A stretch of DNA of 64,000 nucleotides from an uncultured Acidobacteriia bacterium. Lineage in GTDB: Bacteria; Acidobacteriota; Terriglobia; Bryobacterales; Bryobacteraceae. Location of the stretch: assembly GCA_903875575.1 (NCBI GenBank), contig CAIQWJ010000005.1, positions 1 to 64,000 on the forward strand, written 5' to 3'. This document shows, in pieces, positions 26,470 to 36,408 of the stretch. Made by a program: the position numbers and the translations under genes. How positions within the stretch are numbered: position 1 is the stretch's first letter; every line of letters starts with the position of its first letter. The notes below the pieces were generated by a model. That model was given only the letters and a program-made list of their open reading frames with translations, was not told the DNA's origin and did no database searches.

Positions 26470-27852
26470 TTAACCTGCCTGTCGGACTAAAAGCGCGGCG
26501 GATTCGTCCGCCAGCACCGCTTCCAGAGCTCTTTCCACGTGTACGCCTCGCGAGCCCTTGAAAAGGGCGACGTCACCTGGTTTCAGATAGCTTTTGAGGA
26601 ACTCGCCCGCCTCTTCCGGAGTTTCAAAAAATGACGCGGCACCGCCCGACAATCCCGCTGCCATGGCTTCGTCAACCATCCAGCGTCCGGCGCCGCGTAT
26701 GCCAATGACGGCATCAATACCCTGCTCCGCGGCGAACCTTCCTATATTGCGGTGCAGGGTCCCGGCCTCGCGGCCAAGCTCCAGCATTTCCCCCAGCACG
26801 GCCACGCGCCGCGTCGCGGGAGTGTCCCGCAGCAACTCCAGCATGGAGCGCATCGCTTCGGGATTTGCGTTGTAACAATCGTCGATAAACGTGATGCCGT
26901 TGTGGAGGTGGCGCTCCCCGCGCATTTTGCCGGGAGTTAAAGACTTCACAGCATTGTGTAACGTTTCCGGCGCAATACCCATCGCGTGCGCTACCGAGAT
27001 AGCAGCCAGCACGTTGCTCACGCCGTGCCTGCCAGCCAGCGGAGATTCGAACTCCACTCCAAGTGCACGGAACCGAGCGCCTTCCGGCCCCAAGTGCACG
27101 TTTTCTGCGCGAACCTCGGCATCGGAAGCGAACCCAAACAGAATACTCCGCCTCGGATGCAGTTTCGCCATACCCCGTACATATTCGTCATCCGCATTGA
27201 GCACGGCAATGCCCTGCGGCGGCAGTGCCCCTATGAGTTCGCTCTTGGCACGCGCAATGCCGGCGATGCCGTCTTCAAAGTTCTCGGCATGGGCCCAGCC
27301 GACATTGGTGACCACACCGATTTGTGGCGCGGCGATGGAGGCAAGATCGCGAATCTCACCTTCGTGATTCATGCCCATTTCGAGGACCGCCACTCTGCAT
27401 TTGTCATCCAGGCGAAGGATGGAGAGAGGCAGCCCCAGATGATTATTCAGATTGCCCAGGTTGCGCCCGGTGGGGATGGCCGTGGCAAGCAGAGCGGCAA
27501 TGGTGTCTTTCGTGGTCGTCTTGCCCGCACTGCCCGTGACGCCCACCACCGTACCGTTCCAAAGCCGGCGTGCGCCGCCACCCAGTGACTGCAAGGCAAT
27601 CGCTGCATCCGGCACCTGCAACTGAAGTCCTCGCACATCGCACGGCCGCTCTACAATGGCCAGCGCCGCACCGCGTTCGAATACCCCAGCCACGAAGTCA
27701 TGGCCGTCATGAGTGGGCCCACGAAGGGCAAAGAAGCAGTCTCCCGGCGCGACGGTTCGGGAGTCGATGCTCCAGCCGGATATCGGCGGGCAGGCTGCGG
27801 CGGGCAGACTCGCGCCGATCAGGTCCGCGATCGTTTCGAGCGGGAGTGTCAC
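26470..27852 (-). CDS. murF: UDP-MurNAc-tripeptide-D-Ala-D-Ala ligase MurF
   Basis: Adds D-Ala-D-Ala to complete the pentapeptide. DSRTVAPGDCFFALRG is the substrate-binding N-terminal block, VTGSAGKTTTKDTI the ATP loop near residue 110, and IDDCYNANPEAMRSMLELL the C-terminal Mur-ligase motif. It has 460 residues. Its start overlaps the murE stop by four bases. A ddl gene for its dipeptide substrate is not in the window. Confidence 0.97.
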   Translation of the reverse strand: MTLPLETIADLIGASLPAAACPPISGWSIDSRTVAPGDCFFALRGPTHDGHDFVAGVFERGAALAIVERPCDVRGLQLQVPDAAIALQSLGGGARRLWNGTVVGVTGSAGKTTTKDTIAALLATAIPTGRNLGNLNNHLGLPLSILRLDDKCRVAVLEMGMNHEGEIRDLASIAAPQIGVVTNVGWAHAENFEDGIAGIARAKSELIGALPPQGIAVLNADDEYVRGMAKLHPRRSILFGFASDAEVRAENVHLGPEGARFRALGVEFESPLAGRHGVSNVLAAISVAHAMGIAPETLHNAVKSLTPGKMRGERHLHNGITFIDDCYNANPEAMRSMLELLRDTPATRRVAVLGEMLELGREAGTLHRNIGRFAAEQGIDAVIGIRGAGRWMVDEAMAAGLSGGAASFFETPEEAGEFLKSYLKPGDVALFKGSRGVHVERALEAVLADESAALLVRQAG

Positions 27853-29339
27853 GCCGTTTGCCTCCGGAAGCCAAAAGCCTGAAGGGCTTTTCCCGCTTCT
27901 TCGCGATCGTCGAAATGAATGGTTCTATCGGCGAAGATCTGATAGTTCTCGTGACCTTTTCCCGCCAGAAGCACCAGGTCTCCCGCACGGGCTTCTTCGA
28001 GCGCCATGCGAATCGCATTCGCGCGATCGGGTTCCACCAAAGTTTTGACATCGAAGCGCCGAATCCCGACCAGCACGTCGTTCATGATCCGCAGCGGGTC
28101 TTCGGAACGCGGGTTATCGCTGGTCAGGACGACCACGTCGCTCAGTTCGGCCGCCACCTGACCCATCAGCGGGCGCTTGGTGTGGTCGCGATCGCCACCA
28201 CATCCGAAAACGGTAATCACGCGGCGCGGTCCCAGTGCACGGGCTGCGGTGATGGCATTTCGCAGCGCATCGTCGGTATGCGAGTAGTCCACAATGACGA
28301 GGAACGGCTGGCCTTCGTCAACTTTTTCGAAGCGACCAGGCACGCCGCCACAGGCCGCGATGCCGGCCGCAATGGTCTCCGGCGGCAATTGATATGTCAT
28401 GGCCGCCCCGCAGGCCGCCAGAATATTGAAGACGTTGAAGTGGCCGGTCAAAGGCGAAGAGATTTCAAATCGGGTCTTCTCAAAGGCCACTTCAAAGCGC
28501 AGACCCTTCCCTTCGGCGTGAATGTGTTTCGCACGCAGCGCCGCGTCTTTCCCCAGGCCGTACCAAAGAATCTCGGTACCAGCACCCGGCGTAGTCAGCT
28601 TCCGCCCCCACTCGTCGTCGCGGTTGAGCACTGCGTAACGCGGTTCCGGGCCGCCGGTACCATCCACCAGAAGCTTCTTCGCTTCGAAGTAATTCTCCAT
28701 GGTGCCGTGATAATCGAGATGGTCACGCGTGAGATTCGTGAAGACAGCGGTGTGAAAGTGGAGCCCATACGCCCTGCCGAGATGGAGCGCATGCGAGGAG
28801 ACTTCCATGGTCACGTGGGTGCCGCCGATGGCGTCCAGATCCGCAAACAGACGCGCGAGATCGAGCGATTCCGGCGTCGTATTCGGAGCCGGCAGCGTCT
28901 TCGTTCCCATGCGATATTCGATCGTCCCCACCATTGCCGTCGTTTTGCCCGCGTGCCGCAGGACCGCGTCCAGCAGATATGCCGTCGTTGTCTTTCCGTT
29001 GGTGCCTGTGATCCCTGTCAGGCAGAGCTTTTCATCCAGCCGGCCGTAGAATTCCCGCGCCGCCAGCGCCAGCGCATGACGCCCATGCGCCACCTGAATC
29101 CAGGGAGCCGTCCAGCCCTCCGGGGCCGGCAATTCACTGACTGTCGCGATAGCCCCTTTTTCCCGGGCCTGGGCGGCAAACTGACGTCCATCCACCTTTG
29201 CACCGGGAAAGGCGAAGAATACGAAACCCGGACTCACTTTTCTGGAATCGTACTCCAGCCCCGCCACTTCGGTGCGCGCGAGGTCCGGCGGAATCTCCGA
29301 TTGCAACTCCGCTCCCGCCAATACCTCGCTCAGAATCAT
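27849..29339 (-). CDS. murE: UDP-MurNAc-dipeptide-meso-DAP ligase MurE
   Basis: Adds the third residue of the stem peptide. GITGTNGKTTTAYLLDAVL is the ATP loop near residue 115, and the UDP-site block is YDSRKVSPGFVFFAFPG. The motif DNPR in LTSDNPRSEDPLRI marks meso-diaminopimelate specificity, so the peptidoglycan is expected to be the Gram-negative DAP type. It has 496 residues. The gene is two bases downstream of ftsI. Confidence 0.97.
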   Translation of the reverse strand: MILSEVLAGAELQSEIPPDLARTEVAGLEYDSRKVSPGFVFFAFPGAKVDGRQFAAQAREKGAIATVSELPAPEGWTAPWIQVAHGRHALALAAREFYGRLDEKLCLTGITGTNGKTTTAYLLDAVLRHAGKTTAMVGTIEYRMGTKTLPAPNTTPESLDLARLFADLDAIGGTHVTMEVSSHALHLGRAYGLHFHTAVFTNLTRDHLDYHGTMENYFEAKKLLVDGTGGPEPRYAVLNRDDEWGRKLTTPGAGTEILWYGLGKDAALRAKHIHAEGKGLRFEVAFEKTRFEISSPLTGHFNVFNILAACGAAMTYQLPPETIAAGIAACGGVPGRFEKVDEGQPFLVIVDYSHTDDALRNAITAARALGPRRVITVFGCGGDRDHTKRPLMGQVAAELSDVVVLTSDNPRSEDPLRIMNDVLVGIRRFDVKTLVEPDRANAIRMALEEARAGDLVLLAGKGHENYQIFADRTIHFDDREEAGKALQAFGFRRQTA

Positions 29340-29341
29340 AA

Positions 29342-31609
29342 TCAGCGCGTGAACACGATCCTGATCTTGTCGCCCTGACGCAACGGCGTGCCAGGCAAAG
29401 GTAACTGCGCGCGAGCAACACCGCTGCCCTCTACCGTAACTTCGATTCCGCTACCGGATGCCGTTGCCAGTGCGTCCCGCATGGACTTACCGCGGAAATC
29501 CGGCACCAAAGGCTCGTGGCTGCGCGCCATCATCCCGCCTGCCTGTGGCGCGACCGGCGCGGGCGGAGACATCGTTGGCTGCACCGAAGTTGCCGCGCTC
29601 ACCGCCTGCGGACTCGGCGTCATTGCCGGATTGCGCACCGGACCACGGCCACCACCGCCAAACGCCAGAGACGGCGCGGGCGGAATATCGGCCTCATCTG
29701 CGGCAGGCACAAAGTTCATCTGCGCCGCCAGCAACTGTCTGACGCTGGGATCTTCTTCCATCACGCTGGGGCCGCCCAGGTCCGCAATCGAAACGTCGTT
29801 GAAATTCTTTTCTTTCTTTGTCTTCTTCGCGGAGGCTGCTTCCGTCTCCGGAATGTCGCGCGGAACATCCAGCATCCGCAAAGCTTCGGTCATGATCGCG
29901 CTGAACACGGGAGCCGCCGCATCCGCGCCCTGCCCATTCTCACCCGATGTGTTGTGAACCGTGACCAGCACTACCAGCGCCGGATTTGTCACCGGCGCAA
30001 AACCCACAAAAGAAGCATTGTAATTGTGCGTGTAGTGGTGGGTAGTGGAATCGAAGATCTGCGCCGTGCCGGTCTTTCCAGCCGATGTGTAGCCGTTCAG
30101 TCGTGCATGAACACGGCCGGTTCCGTGCAGCACTACGCCTTCCATCATCTCGCGCATCAGGATGGCGTTTTCCGGTTTCAGAATGCGGACCGGCGCCTCG
30201 ATCGGTTCCGCCTTATCGCCGCGCTTCAGCACCAGTCGCGGCTTCACCAGCAGTCCGCCGTTGGCAACCACGCAGGCGGCACGCGCAATCTGGAGGGAAG
30301 TCACACTGACTTCCTGGCCCATCGCGATCGACGCCAGCGACGTGGTGCCCCACCGACTGACAGGCCGAAGGATACCGGGCGATTCCGCCGGCAGCGGCAG
30401 GCCGCTCTTCTGCCCGAAGCCAAAGCGGCGGGCATAGTCGTACATGTTTTCCCTGCCCACTTTCATGCCGATCATGATGGCACCGATGTTCGAAGATCTG
30501 GCCAGGACGTCCGCCATGCTCAGTGTGCCCAGCCCGCCATGCGATTCGTGAATCACACGCCCCGGCAACACCAGAATGCCGTTGCCCGTATGGATGGGAG
30601 AATCGGGCTTCAGATCCGTCGTTTCGAGCGCGGCCGCCAGTGTGATGACCTTAAACATGGAGCCTGGCTCAAACGGCACCGAAGCGCCCAGATTCCACCG
30701 TGCAATGGGGTCTTCCCCGCTCGTCGGCCTTTCGTTGGGGTTGTAAGTCGGATAGTTGGCCATCGCCAGAATTTCACCGGTATACGGATTCATTACGATG
30801 GCGCTGCCACTGCGCGCGTGTTTGGCAATCACGCCGGCCTTCAGTTCCCGTTCCGCTACGAACTGCATTCGTGAATCGATGGACAGAGTGAGCTGGGTGC
30901 CTGGATGGGCCACCGAGTTCACATGCGATTCAATGCCCGCATAATGCACGTCGTGCAGAAGGTTCTCGGAGCCATCCTGCCCGCGCAGTGCGCCGTCCAG
31001 ACATCGTTCCACGCCCATAACGCCCTGCGGGTCCGGACCGGGTGTCAGTACCGAACAAGGTCCACCCGGAGTGGGAGTCCCCTTTACGGACGGCACCACG
31101 CCAAGCCCGCCCAGTACGTGCGCCGCCGTTTCGCCCGCCGGATACTGCCGCGCGGCTTCCGTCTGGAAGGTCGCATACCCAAGCTTCAGCGATTTCAGCT
31201 TCTCCGTCTCAGAGGGCTCCATGCCGCGCTTGATCCAAAGGAAGCCGGAGTGCTTACTCTTCGCTTTGCTCAGCCTCTCGAAGAGAACCTTCTCATCCAG
31301 ATTCAGGAATGACGCGAGAATCTGAGAGGTCATCCGGACATCTTTAATCTCCCGCGGATTCACCGAGAGCGAATTGACCGGAACACTGATGGCGAGCGAC
31401 TGCCCGTTGCGATCGAAGATGGAACCGCGCGGCGCGAGAATCGCCACGCGCTGCTCCTGCTGGTGCTTCGCAATCGCGGCATACTTATCGTGCTCCATCA
31501 CCTGGAGCATGATGAGCCGGGCGAATATTCCGATGGCCCACAAAAGCAAAATCACCGCCATCGAAGTAAGGCGGTGATTCACTGCGGCCGAGCGACCTCT
31601 GACCTCCAC
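29342..31609 (-). CDS. ftsI: Division transpeptidase FtsI/PBP with C-terminal PASTA domain
   Basis: Class B penicillin-binding protein, 755 residues. One membrane helix (about 16-38) is followed by the dimerisation domain (RGSIFDRNGQSLA). The transpeptidase motifs are S317MFK, SSN 372-374 and KTG 512-514. After a long Pro/Ala-rich spacer (about 570-690) there is a single PASTA domain (VPDFRGKSMRDALATASGSG). The spacer plus PASTA make it much longer than the ~590-residue E. coli form; this Spo-VD-like layout is seen in Acidobacteria and Gram-positives. It crosslinks septal peptidoglycan with FtsW. Confidence 0.95.
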   Translation of the reverse strand: MEVRGRSAAVNHRLTSMAVILLLWAIGIFARLIMLQVMEHDKYAAIAKHQQEQRVAILAPRGSIFDRNGQSLAISVPVNSLSVNPREIKDVRMTSQILASFLNLDEKVLFERLSKAKSKHSGFLWIKRGMEPSETEKLKSLKLGYATFQTEAARQYPAGETAAHVLGGLGVVPSVKGTPTPGGPCSVLTPGPDPQGVMGVERCLDGALRGQDGSENLLHDVHYAGIESHVNSVAHPGTQLTLSIDSRMQFVAERELKAGVIAKHARSGSAIVMNPYTGEILAMANYPTYNPNERPTSGEDPIARWNLGASVPFEPGSMFKVITLAAALETTDLKPDSPIHTGNGILVLPGRVIHESHGGLGTLSMADVLARSSNIGAIMIGMKVGRENMYDYARRFGFGQKSGLPLPAESPGILRPVSRWGTTSLASIAMGQEVSVTSLQIARAACVVANGGLLVKPRLVLKRGDKAEPIEAPVRILKPENAILMREMMEGVVLHGTGRVHARLNGYTSAGKTGTAQIFDSTTHHYTHNYNASFVGFAPVTNPALVVLVTVHNTSGENGQGADAAAPVFSAIMTEALRMLDVPRDIPETEAASAKKTKKEKNFNDVSIADLGGPSVMEEDPSVRQLLAAQMNFVPAADEADIPPAPSLAFGGGGRGPVRNPAMTPSPQAVSAATSVQPTMSPPAPVAPQAGGMMARSHEPLVPDFRGKSMRDALATASGSGIEVTVEGSGVARAQLPLPGTPLRQGDKIRIVFTR

Positions 31610-31623
31610 GAATTGTCCTCCTG

Positions 31624-32121
31624 TTACCTGCCGCCGGGCACTGTTGGTGTCTGATTGCTCGCGTAGCCGGCCGTGGAATTCTGGCCGTCCAGGTGGGTGA
31701 TCTGGCCTGACATCGGGCTGGTCAGATTGTGCGCTTTCGCAATATCGTTGAGCCGCGCCGGGCTCAGCATGGTCGCTTCACGCACGTCGAGTTCGCGCCG
31801 CTTATCCAGCAGCACCTGCCGCTCCGTCTTGAGAGATTCCAGCTGGTAGCCGGTTCGCACCAGCGCCAGCTTCGGCGCGATAATGCTGGCGCCCAGCATC
31901 AGCAGCAGTGCTGCCGCGCCTACCGCGGACCAGCATTCGCGGCTCGCCGCAGGGTCCAGCTGGCGCACCAGGCGCGAATTATCGATCTTCTTCGAATAGA
32001 AGTACACGCCGTCGTTCGGCAGACCACGCAATGCGTACGGGTCGATCTCGCAGATGCCGTTGCCTTCGCCAACGGCGGCCATTGCGTTACTTCTCTTCCA
32101 GATTGTCGCCAGTGTCCCCAT
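31624..32121 (-). CDS. ftsL: FtsL-like division protein
   Basis: 165 residues and poorly conserved in sequence, but it occupies the ftsL position between rsmH and ftsI. It has one membrane segment (about 65-88, SAVGAAALLLMLGASIIAP), followed by a short periplasmic coiled coil (LKTERQVLLDKRRELDVREA) and the FtsL-type block LSPARLNDIAKAHNLTSP. The cytoplasmic N-terminus is long (~60 residues), and internal ATGs could give a shorter product. Called from context plus topology. Confidence 0.8.
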   Translation of the reverse strand: MGTLATIWKRSNAMAAVGEGNGICEIDPYALRGLPNDGVYFYSKKIDNSRLVRQLDPAASRECWSAVGAAALLLMLGASIIAPKLALVRTGYQLESLKTERQVLLDKRRELDVREATMLSPARLNDIAKAHNLTSPMSGQITHLDGQNSTAGYASNQTPTVPGGR

Positions 32122-32127
32122 GATTTT

Positions 32128-33042
32128 TTACTCCTCGCTGTCGGTCTCGCTGAAATCGTCCGAATCCGAGCTCGGCTGCTCCTCCGTATCACCCGAAAAC
32201 ATCTCCACTGCCCTCAGCTTTGCGCTGCGTGACGGCGGATTGTCGTATAACTCCCGTTCACCTGGTACAACGGGTTTCTTTGTCAGCAATCGGGCCCTGC
32301 CCGTGCGTGCCAACTCGCGAAAACTGTTTTTTACTTTGCGGTCTTCCAGTGAATGGAACGAAATGATGACGATGCGCCCTCCGGGACGAACCATCTCCGG
32401 AGCGCGTGTTAACAACGCATCCAGCTCTTCCATTTCCTGATTGACCACCATCCTCAGTGCCATGAAGGTACGAGTCGCAGGATGTATGGGTCCCGTTCTT
32501 GGAACGGCCCGTTCCACGATATCCGCCAGATGCCGTGTGCTCCGAACAGGCCGTCCTCGAACGATTGCTCCAGTAATCTTCCGCGCTCTCCTTTCTTCGC
32601 CGAGCTGGTGAAGCCAGTCGGCTATTGTTTTTTCTGCACTGTGATTCACCAGATCGGCCGCCGTCATACCCCTGGTTTGATCCAGGCGCATATCCAACGG
32701 CCCATCTGACATGAAACTGAAACCGCGTTCCGCGTCCGTCAGGTGGAATCTGCTCACACCGAGGTCCGCCAGCATCCCGTCCAGTCCTGAATGCTTCAGT
32801 TCCGAGAACGCGCGATGCTGAAATTCGATCCGATCCCAATACTCCGCCGTGTTCGCCCGCGCCATTTCCAGCGACTGCGAATCGCGATCGCTCGCAATCA
32901 CGGTTCCGGCTTCCGACAGCCGCGAGGCTATCGCCTTTGTATGACCGCCCATCCCGGCCGTGCAATCGAGATAGGTTCCGTCCGGCCGGATGTTCAGTAA
33001 CTCCAGCGACTCCTCTAACAGGACGGAATAATGTGACGTCAT
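32128..33042 (-). CDS. rsmH: 16S rRNA m4C1402 methyltransferase RsmH (MraW)
   Basis: Methylates N4 of C1402 in 16S rRNA. HYSVLLEESLELLNIRPDGT is the family N-terminus and YLDCTAGMGGHTKAI is SAM motif I. The C-terminus holds RLVINQEME-like RMVVNQEMEELDALL and the block RIVIISFHSLEDRKVK. It has 304 residues. It lies three bases after mraZ, as in nearly all dcw clusters. Confidence 0.97.
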   Translation of the reverse strand: MTSHYSVLLEESLELLNIRPDGTYLDCTAGMGGHTKAIASRLSEAGTVIASDRDSQSLEMARANTAEYWDRIEFQHRAFSELKHSGLDGMLADLGVSRFHLTDAERGFSFMSDGPLDMRLDQTRGMTAADLVNHSAEKTIADWLHQLGEERRARKITGAIVRGRPVRSTRHLADIVERAVPRTGPIHPATRTFMALRMVVNQEMEELDALLTRAPEMVRPGGRIVIISFHSLEDRKVKNSFRELARTGRARLLTKKPVVPGERELYDNPPSRSAKLRAVEMFSGDTEEQPSSDSDDFSETDSEE

Positions 33043-33045
33043 AAC

Positions 33046-33588
33046 TCATTTCGGCAACCCCGCCGCCCGCATCACTTCGTTCAGCTTCACCGGGTCGGCC
33101 GTCGCCAGCTTCGCTTCCATCTCCTCGAAGACCGGCTGCGGGATGATCTGGAGGCGGCTGCGCCGATACGGCTCGATGTGCAGATCCTGTCCGTCCAGCT
33201 TCAACGCTTTGCGCAACTCCGCCGGAATCCCTACCCTGCCCTGACCATCCACCGACGCCACCGCCCCGAACCGCATCGCGTTCTTCGAGGCCATGAAAAT
33301 CTCCGGCACAGACTCGTTCTGTTCGAAGAATTCTTCCATCCTGCGCCATAGCCCGATGGGGAAAATTTCTGCTATACTCCGATCCAGCGTGGTTACAAAA
33401 ACTGATTGCTCGGGCAACGACTCGAAATACCTGACATACTCCGCCGCCAATTTGATACGACCCTTGTCGTCGGTCTTGGCGTTGGCCGTACTTCGTGGGA
33501 ACTCTACTGGAGGCACCGATGTTTGGGGCAACTGATCCATTTTTGATCCAGATTCGTTCCACAGACTGAACACTATGGATTGTGCCAT
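33046..33588 (-). CDS. mraZ: Transcriptional regulator MraZ
   Basis: First gene of the dcw cluster and its usual autoregulator. Two AbrB-like halves are seen: DDKGRIKLAAEYVRYFESLP and SVDGQGRVGIPAELRKALKL. At 180 residues it is longer than the usual ~145-150; the extra ~35 residues are at the N-terminus, so the true start may be the internal ATG 33540 (MDQLPQTS). It binds DNA as a ring upstream of itself in species where it was studied; repeat boxes could not be assigned here. Confidence 0.93.
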   Translation of the reverse strand: MAQSIVFSLWNESGSKMDQLPQTSVPPVEFPRSTANAKTDDKGRIKLAAEYVRYFESLPEQSVFVTTLDRSIAEIFPIGLWRRMEEFFEQNESVPEIFMASKNAMRFGAVASVDGQGRVGIPAELRKALKLDGQDLHIEPYRRSRLQIIPQPVFEEMEAKLATADPVKLNEVMRAAGLPK

Positions 33589-33881
33589 GTCTGTAACCGA
33601 AACACAAGCGGTTTTTTTAAGCCATCCCTATGTTTTTCTGCTAGTTAGGTTAGGTACTAGATAAGTGGCATTAAGAGGTAGTAGCTACTATTAGTAGGGA
33701 TATAGGCGAAAGTGAGGCGAATGGTTTTCACCTCGTGGTTTATACAGGGATACCACGGCAGTCTGGGCCGTTCCACAATGGGTCCACTGGAGCGATCCAG
33801 ACGGCAGCAGTGGATAATATCGACGACCTGCCAGGGAGCCGCAACTGCAAGGGGAGCGGGCTTCCCCCCGGCACTCTCACC
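33589..33881. other. Intergenic region upstream of the dcw cluster
   Basis: 293 bases with no gene. The part nearest mraZ (33600-33700) is markedly AT-richer than its surroundings and contains the 12-bp palindrome TAGTAGCTACTA (33679-33690). It should hold the dcw promoter read leftwards, but no -35/-10 pair or canonical MraZ box repeat was convincing. The part near 33760-33880 separates it from the end of the outer-membrane protein gene. Confidence 0.5.
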
Positions 33882-34460
33882 CTAGAAGTGAGCGCCCAAC
33901 AGCACTTCGGCCTGATTCAACTGCGACACATTCAGAATAGAAGCGTTGAACTGCCGGGTGTAACGAATTTCCGTGCTGAGCCGGAACAACTTAAGCTTAT
34001 AGTCAATGCCGCCATCGAGCAGCATGCCGCCCGGCGAGTTGGTCGCAATGCTCCCGGGCCCGGAAACCACTGCGTTCTTGATCTGGTAGATGTGTTCGAA
34101 AGACGCACCCACGCCGACAAACGGCTGGATGCCCTTGCCCGAACCCAGTCTGTACTGGGCGATCAGGGGGAAGCGCCATTCCGTCGCCGTCGTGTTGCTC
34201 AGCAGATTGGACACTTTGAACGACGCCGGCCGTGCCAGAGCGTCCAGTTCCAGCCTCAGGTGGAAAGGCAGATTCAACTGGAAAGAGCCGCCCACCACAA
34301 ACTTGTGGCTCTGCGGCAGATAGGTGACGGCGCTGATTGTGGTCGCGCTCTCCACGTCCGTGAACGGTACGCCGGCAATGGCACCGACTGAAATACCCTG
34401 AGCGCATGCCGCCGCGGCGGTCATGGCAAAGGCCACAAGTAACTTTCGCATCTCTTTCAA
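33882..34460 (-). CDS. Outer-membrane beta-barrel protein
   Basis: 192 residues with a signal peptide (MRKLLVAFAMTAAAACAQG, starting at the second Met). The rest alternates polar and aromatic/hydrophobic residues, as in a small eight-stranded OmpA/OmpW-like barrel: LRLELDALARPASFKVS, RFPLIAQYRLGSGKGIQPF and LFRLSTEIRYTRQFNASI. It ends EVLLGAHF, with the terminal Phe used as a BAM signal. Substrate or function unknown. It lies downstream of glmS on the same strand, 34 bases away. Confidence 0.75.
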   Translation of the reverse strand: MKEMRKLLVAFAMTAAAACAQGISVGAIAGVPFTDVESATTISAVTYLPQSHKFVVGGSFQLNLPFHLRLELDALARPASFKVSNLLSNTTATEWRFPLIAQYRLGSGKGIQPFVGVGASFEHIYQIKNAVVSGPGSIATNSPGGMLLDGGIDYKLKLFRLSTEIRYTRQFNASILNVSQLNQAEVLLGAHF

Positions 34461-34494
34461 GATAACAGCCCTCCTGCCGAATGGACGCGGTGGC

Positions 34495-36348
34495 CTATTC
34501 GACCGTTACGCTTTTTGCCAGATTCCGCGGCTGATCCACGTCGCAGCCAAGCCGAACCGCAATATGATAAGCCAGCAACTGGAGCGGCACAATCTCCAGA
34601 ATCGGGGCCAGAAGATCCGGCGCGGCAGGAACTTCAATCACGTCGTCCGCAATCTTCCTCGCCTCGGTATCGCCTTCGGTAACGATCGCTACGAGCCGGC
34701 CTTCGCGCGCCTTGACTTCCTGCATGTTGGAAAGCGTCTTCTCATACAACAGGCAGCTGGCGGGATCGGACCGGTCATGTGTGGCCAGCACGACTACCGG
34801 CAGATTCTCGTCAATCAGCGCGTTTGGCCCGTGCTTCATTTCGCCGGCCGGATAGCCTTCTGCGTGGATGTAGGAAATTTCCTTGAGCTTCAAAGCACCT
34901 TCGAGCGCGATCGGGAAGTGCGCGCCGCGTCCGAGGTACAGAAAATCCTTCGCCCGGAAAAGCTTGCGGCCCAGATCTTCGTAAAGCCTGTCGTTCCCGA
35001 GGATGGTCTCAATTTTGCCGGGAATCAGCAACAACTCCTGCACGAAATCCCGCGACGTCGCTTCGGTCAAATGCCCCCGCGTCTGGCCAAGATAGAGCGC
35101 CAGAATCGCCAGCGCCGTCAACTGGCACGTGAACGCCTTCGTCGACGCCACGCCGATTTCCGGCCCCGCGTGTGTATAAATCGACCCCGAAGCTTCGCGC
35201 GTGATCATGGAACCGACCACGTTGCAGATGGCGAGCGTCTTCGAGCCCTTCTGTTTGGCCTCCCGCTGTGCCGCCAGCGTATCGGCCGTCTCGCCCGATT
35301 GCGAAATCACCACGGTCAGCGAATCCGCCGTTACGATCGGGTCGCGATAGCGAAACTCGCTGCCGTAATCCACTTCCACGGGGATTCGCGCCAGCTTCTC
35401 GATCATGAACTTGCCGGCCAGAGCCGCATGCCAACTGGTGCCGCACGCAATAATGCGCACCTGACGGAAGGCCTGGAACTCGGCGGGCGTGATATCCATT
35501 TCCTCCAGGAAAATTCGCCCCGTCTCCTGGCTCACGCGCCCAATCGTGGTATCGCGAATGGCGCGCGGCTGCTCAAAAATCTCCTTGAGCATGAAGTGCT
35601 TGTAGCCACCCTTCTCCGCCATGATGGGATCCCACAGGACGTGTTGTACCGCCCGGTTCACGTGATTGCCATTGAAATCGCACAGCCGCACGCCGTCCGG
35701 CGTCAGAATGGCCATGTCCCCATCGGCAAGGAAGAACATGTCACGGGTGTGGCTGAGAATCGCAGGCACGTCGGAAGCGACGAAATACTCGTTCTTGCCG
35801 AGCCCAATCACGACCGGGGGGCCTTCGCGGGCTGCGACGATCTTATAGGGATCCCTGCGGCTCAGCACCGACAGCGCGAAGACACCACGCAGATCCTTCA
35901 CCGCGCGCTGCACCGCCTGCTCCAGATTGCCTTCAAAATATTTCTCTACAAGGTGCGCAATGACTTCGGTATCTGTCTGAGTCTTGAAAGTGTGGCCTTC
36001 GCGCTGGAGTTGCTCCTTCAGCGGAAGGTAGTTCTCCACGATGCCGTTGTGCACGACGACGATATCGCCCGTGCAATCCCGGTGCGGGTGAGCGTTTTCC
36101 TCGGTCGGCCGGCCATGCGTGGCCCAGCGGGTGTGACCGATGCCGTAACAACCGTCCACGGGATCAATCTGGAGAACGTCTTCGAGATTCCTCAGCTTGC
36201 CGGAAGCGCGGCGGATGCCGAGCGTTTCGTCGTCACGATAGACGGCGATACCCGCCGAATCGTAACCACGGTATTCGAGGCGCTTGAGGCCGTCGAGAAT
36301 GATGGGAACTGCTCGCTGCGTGCCGACATACCCTACGATTCCACACAT
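34495..36348 (-). CDS. glmS: Glucosamine-fructose-6-phosphate aminotransferase GlmS
   Basis: Makes glucosamine-6-phosphate, the precursor of UDP-GlcNAc for the cell wall encoded by the neighbouring cluster. MCGIVGYVG puts the nucleophile at Cys2, and the glutaminase loops [16 protein letters not shown] and [10 protein letters not shown] are intact. Two SIS domains follow with [17 protein letters not shown] and [16 protein letters not shown]. The C-terminus [13 protein letters not shown] carries the catalytic Lys. At 617 residues it is standard. No glmS-ribozyme was recognised upstream. Confidence 0.97.
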   Translation of the reverse strand: MCGIVGYVGTQRAVPIILDGLKRLEYRGYDSAGIAVYRDDETLGIRRASGKLRNLEDVLQIDPVDGCYGIGHTRWATHGRPTEENAHPHRDCTGDIVVVHNGIVENYLPLKEQLQREGHTFKTQTDTEVIAHLVEKYFEGNLEQAVQRAVKDLRGVFALSVLSRRDPYKIVAAREGPPVVIGLGKNEYFVASDVPAILSHTRDMFFLADGDMAILTPDGVRLCDFNGNHVNRAVQHVLWDPIMAEKGGYKHFMLKEIFEQPRAIRDTTIGRVSQETGRIFLEEMDITPAEFQAFRQVRIIACGTSWHAALAGKFMIEKLARIPVEVDYGSEFRYRDPIVTADSLTVVISQSGETADTLAAQREAKQKGSKTLAICNVVGSMITREASGSIYTHAGPEIGVASTKAFTCQLTALAILALYLGQTRGHLTEATSRDFVQELLLIPGKIETILGNDRLYEDLGRKLFRAKDFLYLGRGAHFPIALEGALKLKEISYIHAEGYPAGEMKHGPNALIDENLPVVVLATHDRSDPASCLLYEKTLSNMQEVKAREGRLVAIVTEGDTEARKIADDVIEVPAAPDLLAPILEIVPLQLLAYHIAVRLGCDVDQPRNLAKSVTVE

Positions 36349-36408
36349 AAGTTCATTGTACGAACAGGTGTTGAATAGGGCCTTCGGAGCGCGGAAAGGA
36401 GCCTTGGA

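Noticed and set aside
27570-29378. 602-codon plus-strand open frame
   Set aside because: It lies antisense to murF and murE, whose motifs are complete; long antisense frames are expected at this GC content.
34495-36408. glmS ribozyme or riboswitch in the glmS leader
   Set aside because: The 60-base gap before glmS is too short and shows no ribozyme core.
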